Source: Stenotrophomonas maltophilia
Lineage (GTDB): Bacteria; Pseudomonadota; Gammaproteobacteria; Xanthomonadales; Xanthomonadaceae
Direction of reading: 5' to 3'
Assembly: GCF_006974125.1 (NCBI RefSeq)
Contig: NZ_CP037858.1
Span: 4,216,001 to 4,280,000 of the forward strand
Length of the DNA stretch: 64,000 nt
The stretch's first letter is position 1, and each line of letters starts with the position of its first letter. The position numbers and the translations under genes were made by a program. Shown here one piece after another: positions 44,430 to 54,390 of the stretch. The notes below the pieces were generated by a model. It had not been told where the DNA came from and searched no databases. It worked only from the letters and a program-made list of their open reading frames with translations.

Positions 44430-46115
44430 ATGCAATCGATGAGCGCTGAAGCCAACGCCCTGCCCCCGCGTGAAGTAATGGAATTCGACGTGGTGATCGT
44501 CGGTGCCGGCCCCGCCGGCCTGGCCACCGCGATCCGCCTGCGCCAGCGCGCGATCGAAGCCGGCCGCGAATTGTCGGTGTGCGTGCTGGAGAAGGGTTCC
44601 GAACCGGGCGCGCACGTGCTGTCCGGCGCGGTGATGGATCCGCGCGCGCTGACCGAACTGTTCCCGGACTGGGCCGAGCGTGGCGCACCGCTGAAGCAGA
44701 AGGTCACCCGCGACGAATTCCTGTTCCTCAGCGAAACCGGCGCACGCAGCACGCCCAACGCGCTGCTGCCGGAGTGCTTCCACAACGAAGGCAACTACAT
44801 CATCAGCCTGGGGGAAGTGACCCGCTGGCTGGCGCAGCAGGCCGAGGCGCTGGAAGTGGCGATCTTCCCCGGCTTCGCCGCCGCCGAAGTGCTGTTCGGC
44901 GACAACGGTGAAGTGATCGGCGTGGCCACCGGCGACATGGGCATCGAGAAGGACGGCAGCATCGGCCCGGCCTTCGAGCGCGGCATGGCGCTGCAGGCCA
45001 AGTACACGATCTTCGCCGAAGGCGCGCGCGGCCACCTCGGCCGCCAGCTGATCGCCCGCTACAAACTGGACGAAGGCAAGGACCCGCAGGCCTACGGCAT
45101 CGGCATCAAGGAACTGTGGCAGATCGACCCGGCCAAGCATGAGCCGGGCCTGGTGGTGCACGCCGCCGGTTGGCCGCTGGACAGCGATACCTATGGCGGC
45201 GCGTTCCTGTACCACGCCGACGGCGGCAAGGTCGCCATCGGCTACGTGGTCGGCCTGGACTACAGGAACCCGTGGCTGAGCCCGTTCGAGGAATTCCAGC
45301 GCTTCAAGACCCACCCGTCCATCCGCAAGCACCTGGAAGGCGGCACCCGCATCGGCTACGGCGCGCGTGCGATCACCGCCGGCGGCCTGCTGTCGCTGCC
45401 GAAGACCGTGTTCCCCGGTGGCGCGCTGGTCGGCTGCGAGGCCGGCTACCTCAACGCCAGCCGCATCAAGGGCAGCCATGCCGCGATCAAGACCGGCATG
45501 CTGTGCGCCGACGCCGCGTTCGACGCGCTGGCCGCCGACCGCCAGCACGATGAACTGAGCGCCTATCCGAAGGCATTCGAAGCCAGCTGGCTGTTCACCG
45601 AACTGCAGCAGGCCAAGAACTTCAAGCAGTGGTTCAAGAAGGGCCAGACCGTGGCCACGCTGATGACCGGCGTAGAGCAGTGGCTGCTTCCCAAGCTGGG
45701 TGTGCGCAACCCACCGTGGACCCTGCATCGCACCCAGCCCGACCACGCCTGCCTGGAACCGGCGTCCAGGCACACCCGCATCGCCTACCCGAAGCCGGAT
45801 GGCGTGCTGACCTTCGATCGCCTCAGTTCGGTGTTCCTGAGCAGCACCAACCACGACGAAAACCAGCCCAGCCACTTGACGCTGAAGGACCCGAGCATTC
45901 CAGTGAAGGTGAACCTGGCCGAGTACGCCGGTCCGGAAGCGCGCTACTGCCCGGCCGGCGTGTACGAGTTCGTCGGCGACGCCGACAACGCGCGGCTGCA
46001 GATCAACGCGCAGAACTGCGTGCACTGCAAGACCTGCGACATCAAGGACCCCACCCAGAACATCGTCTGGGTGACCCCGCAGGGCGGCGGCGGCCCGAAC
46101 TACTCGGGCATGTGA
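44430..46115 (+). CDS. Electron transfer flavoprotein-ubiquinone oxidoreductase
   Basis: A 561-residue ETF-QO. FAD-binding DVVIVGAGPAGLATAIRL opens the protein, ubiquinone-binding/membrane surface region is in the middle, and the C terminus has the 4Fe-4S ligands CPAGVYEF and CVHCKTCDIKDP. It carries electrons from ETF, reduced by acyl-CoA dehydrogenases such as liuA and gcdH here, to ubiquinone at the inner membrane. ATG at 44430 is used; 44439 is also possible. Confidence 0.94.
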   Translation: MQSMSAEANALPPREVMEFDVVIVGAGPAGLATAIRLRQRAIEAGRELSVCVLEKGSEPGAHVLSGAVMDPRALTELFPDWAERGAPLKQKVTRDEFLFLSETGARSTPNALLPECFHNEGNYIISLGEVTRWLAQQAEALEVAIFPGFAAAEVLFGDNGEVIGVATGDMGIEKDGSIGPAFERGMALQAKYTIFAEGARGHLGRQLIARYKLDEGKDPQAYGIGIKELWQIDPAKHEPGLVVHAAGWPLDSDTYGGAFLYHADGGKVAIGYVVGLDYRNPWLSPFEEFQRFKTHPSIRKHLEGGTRIGYGARAITAGGLLSLPKTVFPGGALVGCEAGYLNASRIKGSHAAIKTGMLCADAAFDALAADRQHDELSAYPKAFEASWLFTELQQAKNFKQWFKKGQTVATLMTGVEQWLLPKLGVRNPPWTLHRTQPDHACLEPASRHTRIAYPKPDGVLTFDRLSSVFLSSTNHDENQPSHLTLKDPSIPVKVNLAEYAGPEARYCPAGVYEFVGDADNARLQINAQNCVHCKTCDIKDPTQNIVWVTPQGGGGPNYSGM

Positions 46116-46180
46116 TCGCACCGGGCTGCGACCGCGTGTCGCAGCCCGCCTGCCCCGCTGCGTCGCTATCCTGCCCGCCC

Positions 46181-46582
46181 ATGCGTGCATCACTCCCGCT
46201 CATCGCCGTTGCCGTGGCCCTGGTCGCCACGGCCTGCCAGCGTCCGCCTGCGGCACCGGCCACGCCGGAACAGGCGCACCAACAGGCCATGCAGCGCGCG
46301 TTCGAGTTGTGTGCCGGCTGCCACACCGTGCAAGCCGGGGGCATCCACCGCTTCGGGCCGAATCTGCACGGCGTGATCGGTCGTCGCGCCGGCAGCCTGC
46401 CCGACTACGGCTACTCCGATGGCATGCGCCGCGCCGACATCACCTGGACCGCGCAGACGCTGGATGCGTTCCTGCAGTCGCCCACCCACGTGGTGCCCGG
46501 CACGCGCATGTACAACGCCTTCCCCAGCGCCGAACGCCGCGCGCTGGTGATCGCCTACCTGCAGCAGCAGTCGGCTCAGTGA
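46181..46582 (+). CDS. Class I cytochrome c, lipoprotein-type
   Basis: A 133-residue protein. An N-terminal lipobox-like signal (VALVATACQR) anchors it in the membrane; haem motif CAGCH (ELCAGCHTV) and the distal Met in GTRMYNAF are the axial ligand region of a mitochondrial-type cytochrome c. Its stop overlaps the stop region of the convergent sensor-kinase gene by 7 nt. It follows the ETF-QO gene by 65 nt on the same strand but may have its own promoter. Its redox partner is not known. Confidence 0.88.
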   Translation: MRASLPLIAVAVALVATACQRPPAAPATPEQAHQQAMQRAFELCAGCHTVQAGGIHRFGPNLHGVIGRRAGSLPDYGYSDGMRRADITWTAQTLDAFLQSPTHVVPGTRMYNAFPSAERRALVIAYLQQQSAQ

Positions 46583-49500
46583 GCCAGGCGCTGCAGTTGT
46601 TGCTGCAGCCGCGCCACGAATGCCGCCACCGCGGCGAACAATGGCACCGGATCGGTCTCGGCCGCATCCTGCAGGCGCTCGACCAGTGCATTGGCCTGCC
46701 CGGCCAGTGCCGTCGCCCCCACTGCACCCAATCCGCCCGCCTGGCGATGCAGGTGCAGCGCGGCAGCCTCACGGTCGCCGGCCTGCAGCGCGCACTGCAC
46801 AGCGGCCAGGTCACCTTCACTGGCCTGCAGCAGGCTGTCGCGCAACTGCTCGGCCACGGCCTGCGAACCGAAACGCTGTTGCAACGTGGCCAGATCAGGC
46901 AGCATCGCGCCGGCGGCGGCGGACTCCGGCACCGGCTCCTCGAACGAATGCCCCTGCGCCTGCGGTAACCAGCGCAGCAATGCCGCGCGCAGAGTGGCCA
47001 ATGACAACGGCTTGGCCAGCACCTCGTCCATCCCGGCTTCACGGCAGCGACGCGCATCGTCGTCCAGCACGCTGGCGGTCAGCGCCAGCACGGCCAGCCG
47101 CGGTTGCCCGGTGCGTCCCTCGCGCTCACGCAGAAGGCGGGTGAAGGCGAAACCATCCAGCACCGGCATCCGGCAATCGGTAATGACCAGATCGAAGGAC
47201 TTTGATGCCAGATGATCCAGGCCCTGCTGGCCATCACCGACCAGCACATGCGGCACGCCCAACTGCTGCAGCCGCCAGGCCATCATCGCCTGGTTGGTCG
47301 GATGATCCTCGATCACCAGCACGCGCGCCTGCCGCAGCGCCAACGGCAGCAGGGCAGCCTGTGCCTGTTCGGCAACCAGCGCTTCAGCATCGGCAATGCC
47401 CGCTTCCACCAGCGATAGCCGCACCTCGGCACAGGTGCCCTCGCCCAGCGTGCTGTGCAGCTCCAGCTCGCCCTCCATCATCTGCACCAGGCGATGGCAG
47501 ATGCTCAGGCCGAGGCCGGTGCCACCGTGGTCACGCTGGATGTAAGCGCCGGCCTGGGTGAACGGCGCGAACAGGTGCTGCAATTCTTCCGGCGCGATAC
47601 CCATGCCGGTATCGGTGACGCTCAGGCGAAGCGGCTGGCTACCGTCTTCGGCGGTCGGCCCCAGCACCTCCAGCTGCAGCCGCACTTCGCCGTGCACGGT
47701 GAACTTGATGGCGTTGCTGAGCAGGTTGAACACGATCTGGCGCAGGCGCACGCCATCCACTTCGTGCGCCGCCGCCAGCTGCGGGTCGATCTGCACCTGC
47801 AGGTCCAGTCCACGTGCACTGGCCTGCGCCGACAACAACCGGCACACGCTTTCCAGCAATGGCCGCAGCCGCTGCGGCACCGGTTCCAGGCGCAGCGCGC
47901 CGGCCTCCAGCCGCGAGTAGTCGAGGATGTCGTCGAGGATCTGCCGCAGCATCTGCGCCGCGTCCTCGATAACCCCGAGAATGCGCTGCTGCTCGGCATC
48001 CAGCGGCGAATGCGCCAGCACCTCCAGCATGCCCAGCACGCCACTCATCGGCGTGCGGATCTCATGGCTCATGGTGGCCAGGAAGCGGGATTTGGCCTCG
48101 GCCGCCTGCTCGGCCTCGGCCTTGGCTGCGGTCAGGGCATCCGCCTGTGCACGGGCCTCGCTGGCATCCACCCAGTAGCCACTCCAGGTCACTACACCGG
48201 CTTCGGCGGCATAGGGTTGCGCCTGGGTGCGCACCCAACGCGGGCCTGTTCCATTGCCGCGCAGGCGGAATTCCAGCATGAGCGGTGCGAACTGGTGCGC
48301 GGCCTGTTCGACCGCCTGCAGGATGCGCGCGCGATCGTCCTCTTCGACGCGTTCCAGCAATGTCCTGGCGTCCTGCTCGGCCTGCTGCCGGGTGATCCCG
48401 AACAGCGCCTGCAGGTCGCCGGCAATGAACGGGAAGCTGAGCGTGCCATCAACCTCGCGACGGGCCTGGTAGACCACGGCAGGCAGGTTGTCGGTCACTT
48501 CGGCCAGGCGCTGCTCCAGCTGGCGGCGCCCGGCCACCTCACGGCGCAGGCGCCAGTAGCCGATGCCATGCACCAGCAGCGCGGTCAGCAGCACCAGCAG
48601 CAGCGGTACACCCCAGCGCAGCGTGCTTCGCCAGTCGATGCCGTTACGGTACTCCACCGCCAGCCAGTCGTCGCGCAGCGCTTCGCGCTCGCGTGGCGTC
48701 ATCTGCAGCAGCAAGCGATCGAAGGTCGTGGCGAGCGCCGCATGCCGGCGCTCCACGGCCAGTGCCAGCTGGTCGTTGAAGCCCGCGGGCGCGGCAACCT
48801 GCAGGCGCCCCGGGAAACGCGTGCGCAGCAGGTGGTCGACCAGCGCAAGATTACCCACGTAGGCGTCGGCCTCGCCATCGATCAGGCGTTGCATGGCCTG
48901 TTCGGCACTGCGCGCGGCGACGATCCTGGCCTGCGGCGCCTGCTGCAGCACATAGCCACGAACGCGCTCCGGATCGGACAGCAGTACACGCTTGTCCTGG
49001 AGGTCGGACAGACCTAGGAGGGCCGGGCTGTCGTGGCGGCTGATGATCACGTTCGGCACGCTGATGAAGGGTTGGCTGAACACCCAGTCCGGGCCCAGGT
49101 AATGCGAATCGACCGGAATGCCCATCACCGCCTGCAGCTCGCCGCGACGCGCCTTCTCGCGCACCTCGTACCAGTCATGGCTGTTCTGCGCCTGCAGGTT
49201 GGCACCGGCCTGCATCAGCCGCCCCAGGTACTCGCTGGCCAGGCCGCTGGGCTTGCCATCCTCGTCGGCGAACGACAGTGGGGCGGCGTTCGGCGCGAAA
49301 CCGATCTTCAACGGCTGTTCCAGAACCCGCTTCTCGGCCTGGCTCAGCGCCAGCTGTGCCGATGCCGACCACTGCGGCGGGGGCAGCCAGCGTTGTGCCA
49401 GTGCATCGCGCTGGGCCTGGCTGGTCGCGGCCAGCGCCAGGTCCAGCGCTTCGGCCAGCGGTTGCTTGCTGTTGGGAACGCCGAAGTGCAGCCGTTCGGG

Positions 49501-50172
49501 GGGCAGGTCGCTCGGACGCAGCAGGACGACACCCTGCAGGTGCTGGCGAGCGATCAGTTCGGTGGCAACGTAGGCATTGCCTATGTAGACATCAGCTTTG
49601 TCGTCTCTGACCATCTGCAGCGCTGCCAACGAGCTGTTTGCGACAAGCTGCACCGCACGTGGGAAACGTGCCCGCACCTGCGGGCCGGTCAGGAAATCCT
49701 GCTCGATGACCACCCGCAATCCGTCCAGGTCGGGCATGTTCGAAGCACGCAGATCGCCTGGCCTCCCCACCAGCGCCAACGGCGCCTCGCCATAGGCAGC
49801 GGTGTAGACCATGCACCGGGTGCGGTCGGCGCTGAGACCGACATTCATTACCACGTCGATCTCGCCACGACAGGCCGCATCCAGTACGGAAGTCCAGTCG
49901 GCATATCGCCGGGCCTCGACCTTCACGCCCAACTGACGGGCAAGAAGCGACAGATAATCCGGCCCCAGGCCAACCTGCTGGCCATCACGGAGGGACTCGA
50001 ACGGCGGCCAGCCGCTGTCATACTGGCCCACGACGATGCTTGGATGGGCGGCGAGGTACTCGCGCTGCAGGGGACTGAGCGGCAACAGCCCAGGCACCGC
50101 CTGTGCCAGCGCCACCGGCAGCACCAGTGCGGCCAGCAGCAGGACCAGCCCGCGAACAGCCCAGCTACGCAT
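46576..50172 (-). CDS. BvgS-like hybrid sensor histidine kinase
   Basis: A 1198-residue unorthodox kinase. Order: signal/TM start, two tandem periplasmic solute-binding domains (about residues 30-270 and 285-530), a TM helix near 540-560 (TLRWGVPLLLVLLTALLVHGI), a PAS domain (585-700), HisKA with ATMSHEIRTPMSG, HATPase (NLLSNAIKF, DTGMGI, GGTGLGLSI), a receiver with D in VITDCRMPVLDG, and an Hpt domain with phosphoacceptor His in ALHLHRQAGGLGA. The layout is that of BvgS/EvgS. It is divergent from a LuxR-type regulator, its presumed partner. The ligand is unknown. Confidence 0.93.
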   Translation of the reverse strand: MRSWAVRGLVLLLAALVLPVALAQAVPGLLPLSPLQREYLAAHPSIVVGQYDSGWPPFESLRDGQQVGLGPDYLSLLARQLGVKVEARRYADWTSVLDAACRGEIDVVMNVGLSADRTRCMVYTAAYGEAPLALVGRPGDLRASNMPDLDGLRVVIEQDFLTGPQVRARFPRAVQLVANSSLAALQMVRDDKADVYIGNAYVATELIARQHLQGVVLLRPSDLPPERLHFGVPNSKQPLAEALDLALAATSQAQRDALAQRWLPPPQWSASAQLALSQAEKRVLEQPLKIGFAPNAAPLSFADEDGKPSGLASEYLGRLMQAGANLQAQNSHDWYEVREKARRGELQAVMGIPVDSHYLGPDWVFSQPFISVPNVIISRHDSPALLGLSDLQDKRVLLSDPERVRGYVLQQAPQARIVAARSAEQAMQRLIDGEADAYVGNLALVDHLLRTRFPGRLQVAAPAGFNDQLALAVERRHAALATTFDRLLLQMTPREREALRDDWLAVEYRNGIDWRSTLRWGVPLLLVLLTALLVHGIGYWRLRREVAGRRQLEQRLAEVTDNLPAVVYQARREVDGTLSFPFIAGDLQALFGITRQQAEQDARTLLERVEEDDRARILQAVEQAAHQFAPLMLEFRLRGNGTGPRWVRTQAQPYAAEAGVVTWSGYWVDASEARAQADALTAAKAEAEQAAEAKSRFLATMSHEIRTPMSGVLGMLEVLAHSPLDAEQQRILGVIEDAAQMLRQILDDILDYSRLEAGALRLEPVPQRLRPLLESVCRLLSAQASARGLDLQVQIDPQLAAAHEVDGVRLRQIVFNLLSNAIKFTVHGEVRLQLEVLGPTAEDGSQPLRLSVTDTGMGIAPEELQHLFAPFTQAGAYIQRDHGGTGLGLSICHRLVQMMEGELELHSTLGEGTCAEVRLSLVEAGIADAEALVAEQAQAALLPLALRQARVLVIEDHPTNQAMMAWRLQQLGVPHVLVGDGQQGLDHLASKSFDLVITDCRMPVLDGFAFTRLLREREGRTGQPRLAVLALTASVLDDDARRCREAGMDEVLAKPLSLATLRAALLRWLPQAQGHSFEEPVPESAAAGAMLPDLATLQQRFGSQAVAEQLRDSLLQASEGDLAAVQCALQAGDREAAALHLHRQAGGLGAVGATALAGQANALVERLQDAAETDPVPLFAAVAAFVARLQQQLQRLAH

Positions 50173-50247
50173 CGGCGTCGATCTCCTAGAATCCTGCCAG
50201 GGTCCGCGATGGTCGCGGTCCGGCCTGCCCGGTGGTCATACTAGAGC

Positions 50248-50886
50248 ATGAGCTTGCGCATCATCATCGCAGACGACCACCCGGTGGTCCGTATCGGTAC
50301 CCGCGCCGTCATCGAATCGAGCGGGGTCGGTCGTGTGGTCGGTGAAGCCGACAGCGCGCAGGCGCTGATGGCCCTGCTCGGCAGCCACCCCTGCGACCTG
50401 CTGGTGACCGACTATTCCATGCCGGGCAGCCCACAGGCAGACGGCTTCGCCATGATCGGCATGATCCGCCGCCGCTACCCCGACCTGCCGGTGCTGATGC
50501 TCAGCGTCTCCAACAACCTGGCGATCCTGCGCATGGTGCTCGACAGCGGTGTGCTCGGTCTGGTCGACAAGAGCTCGTCGATGGACGAACTGCCGCAGGC
50601 CATCCAGGCGGTCTACCGGGGCCAGCCCTACATCAGCCGCAGCCTGCGTGAGCGGGTCGAGGCTGCGGGCAGCTGGCGCATGCGCGAGGGCGACGGCAAG
50701 CCGTTGTCGCCACGCGAGGTGGAAGTGCTGCGGCTGCTCGGCACCGGCATGACGGTGAAGGAGATCTCGCTGCAGCTGCACAAGAGCGTCAGCACCATCA
50801 GCCGGCAGAAGGGCGACGCCATGCTCAAGCTGGGCCTGAAGGGCGACGCCGAGCTGTTCGACTACCTGCGCGACGGCAAGATCTGA
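50248..50886 (+). CDS. LuxR-type response regulator (EvgA/BvgA-like)
   Basis: A 212-residue regulator. The receiver (RIIIADDHPVVRIGT, phosphoacceptor Asp in LLVTDYSMPG, Lys in LVDKSS) is followed by a LuxR HTH (LSPREVEVLRLLGTGMTVKEISLQLHKSVSTISRQKGDAMLKLGL). It is divergent from the BvgS-like sensor with a 75-nt gap, as are many BvgA/EvgA pairs. Target genes are not visible; the effector locus that follows on the same strand is a possible one but unproven. Confidence 0.9.
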   Translation: MSLRIIIADDHPVVRIGTRAVIESSGVGRVVGEADSAQALMALLGSHPCDLLVTDYSMPGSPQADGFAMIGMIRRRYPDLPVLMLSVSNNLAILRMVLDSGVLGLVDKSSSMDELPQAIQAVYRGQPYISRSLRERVEAAGSWRMREGDGKPLSPREVEVLRLLGTGMTVKEISLQLHKSVSTISRQKGDAMLKLGLKGDAELFDYLRDGKI

Positions 50887-51084
50887 GAACCAGATCACAC
50901 TGCAAGGGCATCTGTCACCGCCCTCTTTGACCGACCGCCGTTCTGTGCCAAGATGACCCGGCATGGGTTTTCAATGCGAGGTCGAAGGAATCGGCCGGCT
51001 CATGTCCTCGCTCCCGTCCCTGGTGGATGGGGTGCGGTTTCCTGCCGGCCGTCTGGCCCGGCAACGCTGACCATGGAGAGGCGC

Positions 51085-52035
51085 ATGCATCACCCCCCCG
51101 AGCTACGTTGGACCCTGCCGTTGCGGCCCCTGCGCGCATTCGCGGCGTGCCTGCTCGTCTCTCTTTCCGCTGCGGCCTGCAGCGCCGCCGATCCGGCCCC
51201 CTCGTCCTCCCAGCCTGGTGCCCCCGTGCAGGCTGCCGATGCGCCCCGACAGGATGTTGCCCCGATGCAGAACACCCCTCCCGACACCGCCGTCACCCCG
51301 CCCGACGCGCCGACCGTGATGTATTTCACCTACCAGGTGGACGGTGATGGCGCGACCTCCTACGAGGTCCAGAACGGCAGTGTGGCGACCTTCTGGTTCG
51401 GCCACACCTTCACCCTCGACGGCACCACGTATTACACGGGTTTCTCCTGGGATACCCGCGAGCACTACGGCAAGCCGGGCGAGCAGTCGCCGGCCGGCCC
51501 GGATGACCGCGCCAATCTCGCCGAGGCCACCTTCGTGCTGGCCGGCAGCGATGCGAACAAGCCCTGGAAGTTCCGTGGCCAGGAATGGACCATCGGCGCA
51601 CTGGGCGCCTATGACAAGGCCGACGATGTGGATACCCGGCGCAAGCCGCTTGAACATCGCACCGCAGACGGCCGCCTGCTGCTGGCGGTGCCGACCAGCA
51701 GCTTCGACCGCGGCATCAGCAGCACCGGCTATGCACTGCTGCTGTTCAACCCCAAGCGCAGCGAAGACGACGTGGACAGCAAGGTCTGGCGCTATGTCGG
51801 TTCGGTGCGCACCGGCGAGGACAACAGCGCCGCCTGCGACGAGGGCAACGTGATGCCCTGCACCGACAGCGATGGCGAACTGGCGTTCGCTGCCGACGGC
51901 AATGGCCTGCCGCGACTGACCGTGACCTTCAAGGGCACCACCATCGACGCCCCGGGCAAGACCCGTGCGCTGGCTGCCAGCGATGCCGTGCACTACACCT
52001 TCGACAGCGCGACCCAGCAGTACATCGCGCCCTGA
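51085..52035 (+). CDS. Lipoprotein, candidate immunity protein of the type IV effector
   Basis: A 316-residue lipoprotein with lipobox SLSAAACSAA and a Pro/Ala-rich linker of about 45 residues, then a folded domain with aromatic-rich beta segments (VMYFTYQVDGDG, TTYYTGFSWDTREHYG, LLLFNPKRSEDD). It has the periplasmic lipoprotein architecture of X-Tfi immunity proteins and lies directly upstream of a peptidoglycan-targeting effector in the same direction. I do not recognise a named family. GGAGAGG precedes the ATG at 51085; 51073 is an alternative. Confidence 0.75.
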   Translation: MHHPPELRWTLPLRPLRAFAACLLVSLSAAACSAADPAPSSSQPGAPVQAADAPRQDVAPMQNTPPDTAVTPPDAPTVMYFTYQVDGDGATSYEVQNGSVATFWFGHTFTLDGTTYYTGFSWDTREHYGKPGEQSPAGPDDRANLAEATFVLAGSDANKPWKFRGQEWTIGALGAYDKADDVDTRRKPLEHRTADGRLLLAVPTSSFDRGISSTGYALLLFNPKRSEDDVDSKVWRYVGSVRTGEDNSAACDEGNVMPCTDSDGELAFAADGNGLPRLTVTFKGTTIDAPGKTRALAASDAVHYTFDSATQQYIAP

Positions 52036-52146
52036 TAGCACCCGCCACACGCGGGTTCCCTGTTGACCGACATGTTCTTGACTCATGGATGAGTCCGGTT
52101 GGCGATTCGCGGCACGCGCCGCTCCATCAACCCCGAGGAAGACGTC

Positions 52147-54144
52147 ATGGCACAGCATGACTACAGCAGAAAGGAAGTCCTGGACATCGTCGAGCAGGTC
52201 GCCCGGCACAAGGGCATTCCGGTCGATGACTTCATGCGCTTCGCGCACATCGAGACCGGCGGCACCTTCAACGAGCGCGCCCACAACACCTCGTCCGGCG
52301 CCAAGGGCCTGTTCCAGTTCGTGCCCGGCTCCGCACGCCAGTATCACCTGACCGGCCACGAGTTCGACCCGACCCGCAACACCGAAGCGGCCGCACAGAT
52401 GTACCAGGACAACCTGGACTCGATGGCACGCCGCAACGAACGCACCGGCCACCCGTACCTGTCCGGCGGCAGTACGCCGACCGGCCTGGACCTGTACCTG
52501 GCCCACCAGCAGGGCAGCGCCGGCTATGGTTCGGTGCAGACCGCGATCGCCACCGGCACCTTCGGCGTGGTCCGCAACGGCCATGGTGAAGAGATCAACA
52601 TGCGCCGCAACGTACTCAACCAGATCGGCTCCGATGCCAAAGCGCTCACCGGCCACACTCTGGCCGAGATGCGTGGCATGAACGATGGCGACCTGGCGCG
52701 CACCTTCTCCAGCTACTACATCCACAAGTACGCGGCGATCAGCATTCCGGAAAAGAACATCGCCCCGCAGACGGTGGCCCCAGGCCAGAGCCAGGGTCAG
52801 ACCCCGGCAGCGCCGGTGCAGGCCAGCGCCGCCGTGGCAGCCGGTGCAGCCGCGCTGGCGGCGACCGCTTCGGCCGCCGCCGCGCCGAAGCCGGGCATCG
52901 AACTGCAGGCCGCCTACGAGGCCGGCGTGAAGTACGACCACGTCAAATACGCCATCAATATTCCGGGCCACGCGCTGCATGTGCCGGGCAAGAGCGGCAA
53001 GAACGTGGAACAGGGTTACATCGACTGTTCCGGTTGGGTCGGCACGCTGCAGAACCGGACCATGGATGAGATCAACCAGAAGGCCGGGCATGCGGTCTTC
53101 AGCAAGGCCGATCGCATCGACCTGGGCAACCTGGGTTCCGGTGGCATCGTGCGCAAGGCATTCGACCAGTCCGGCGTGCTGCTTGACCGCGACGCGATCC
53201 TGAAGCCCGATGCGCTGAAGGAAGGCATGATCATCGGCCTGGATACGGCCAAGACCCGCCACGAGCATTGGAACGGCATCGACCACATCGTGATGGTGGT
53301 GCGCGACCCCAACACCGACAAGCTGCTGATCAGCCAGTCCACCGGCAGCAAGGGCGTGCACACCATGCCCATCGAGGATTACCTCAAGCAGGTGAAGGAC
53401 CACCCGAACTGGAAGCTGTACGCCTCCGACCCGCTGTCCAAGGCGCGCGACCTGCTGGAAAACCGCACCCAGTCGCATGAGCAGACCCAGGGCAAGCCGG
53501 CCGCCGAGCACAAGGCCGCTGCCACCCCGCACGCCGAACTGTACAAGCAGGGCGCGCACAGCGAGGGCGTGCGCACAGTGCAGGAGCAACTGGGCCACCT
53601 CGGCTACGTCGGTGCCGACGGCAAGCCGCTGATCGAGGATGGCCGCTTCGGCCGCAACACCGACGCGGCGGTGCGCCAGCTGCAGAAGGACAACGGCCTG
53701 GTGGCCGACGGCATTGTCGGGGCCAAGACGCTGGAGGCAATCAGGGAAGCCCGCGAGCGCCCGCTGCTGAACGACGAACGGCACCCGCGCAATCCGCTCT
53801 TCATCCAGGCAAGCAAGGGGCTGGAACTGATGCCGGCAGGCACCTTCAAGGATCGCCACGCGCTGGAAAGCGCCGCCGCGGCCCTGACCAAGGAGGCGCA
53901 TGCCGCCGGCCTGCAGCGCATCGACACGGTGGTGCCGAGCCCGAACGGTGAGCGCCTGTTTGCCGTGCAGGGCACGATCGGCGACCCCGCCGCCAGCCGC
54001 GTGGCGGTGGAGACCCGTGCAGCCAGCGAGCAGAGCCTGGCGCTCAGCAGCGGTGCCGTGCAGGGCGCGCCGAACGTGCTGCATCAGCAGCAGGACGCCC
54101 AGCAGGAGCAGGCCCGGCAGGCACAGAAGGCCATGGGCGTCTGA
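52147..54144 (+). CDS. Type IV secretion (X-T4SS) antibacterial effector with lytic-transglycosylase/NlpC-like and XVIPCD domains
   Basis: A 665-residue protein without signal peptide. Residues ~5-190 form a lysozyme-like transglycosylase domain (HIETGGTFNERA with candidate catalytic Glu36, then GLFQFVPGSA). An Ala-rich linker (~220-248) joins a cysteine-peptidase-like domain (Cys294 in YIDCSGWV, His380 in GIDHIVMVV), then a peptidoglycan-binding domain (~470-535). The C terminus (~545-635: HPLFxQA-like NPLFIQASKG, GLQRIDTVV, RLFAVQG) fits the XVIPCD that docks to VirD4 in the xanthomonad type IV system. It should enter rivals' periplasm and cut peptidoglycan. The secretion system itself is not in the window. 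Confidence 0.85.
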   Translation: MAQHDYSRKEVLDIVEQVARHKGIPVDDFMRFAHIETGGTFNERAHNTSSGAKGLFQFVPGSARQYHLTGHEFDPTRNTEAAAQMYQDNLDSMARRNERTGHPYLSGGSTPTGLDLYLAHQQGSAGYGSVQTAIATGTFGVVRNGHGEEINMRRNVLNQIGSDAKALTGHTLAEMRGMNDGDLARTFSSYYIHKYAAISIPEKNIAPQTVAPGQSQGQTPAAPVQASAAVAAGAAALAATASAAAAPKPGIELQAAYEAGVKYDHVKYAINIPGHALHVPGKSGKNVEQGYIDCSGWVGTLQNRTMDEINQKAGHAVFSKADRIDLGNLGSGGIVRKAFDQSGVLLDRDAILKPDALKEGMIIGLDTAKTRHEHWNGIDHIVMVVRDPNTDKLLISQSTGSKGVHTMPIEDYLKQVKDHPNWKLYASDPLSKARDLLENRTQSHEQTQGKPAAEHKAAATPHAELYKQGAHSEGVRTVQEQLGHLGYVGADGKPLIEDGRFGRNTDAAVRQLQKDNGLVADGIVGAKTLEAIREARERPLLNDERHPRNPLFIQASKGLELMPAGTFKDRHALESAAAALTKEAHAAGLQRIDTVVPSPNGERLFAVQGTIGDPAASRVAVETRAASEQSLALSSGAVQGAPNVLHQQQDAQQEQARQAQKAMGV

Positions 54145-54168
54145 GCCCGCGGCGCCTTGCAGACCAGG

Positions 54169-54202
54169 GAAGGGCCGCGCCATGCGCGGCCCTTTCCCTT
54201 TC
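54169..54202 (+). terminator. Rho-independent terminator after effector
   Basis: AAGGGCCGCGC-CAT-GCGCGGCCCTT followed by TCCCTTTC, 26 nt behind the effector stop codon. Confidence 0.8.
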
Positions 54203-54390
54203 TGCCAGCTGAGCGGCAGCGGCCGCTTTCAGCCTTGCTTCATGCCGCCTGCCGCTAGATGAATGCGCAAGCCGCACGGTGGGCCAGGCAATGTTCCGGC
54301 AATGTTGGAACGTCAGCGTGGTCTCCACGGCAGCCGGGGCGCCCGCGCCCTCCCTGCCCAGCGTGGCATGCACCTCACAGGAGAACGAAC

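Noticed and set aside
44187..46193. Long minus-strand open frame opposite the ETF-ubiquinone oxidoreductase
   Set aside because: Antisense shadow; the plus strand has iron-sulfur and FAD motifs.
51103..54183. Very long open frame on the minus strand opposite the effector and lipoprotein
   Set aside because: It is the high-GC antisense shadow of two genes with clear domains; composition (Ala/Arg/Gly/His-rich) has no protein features.
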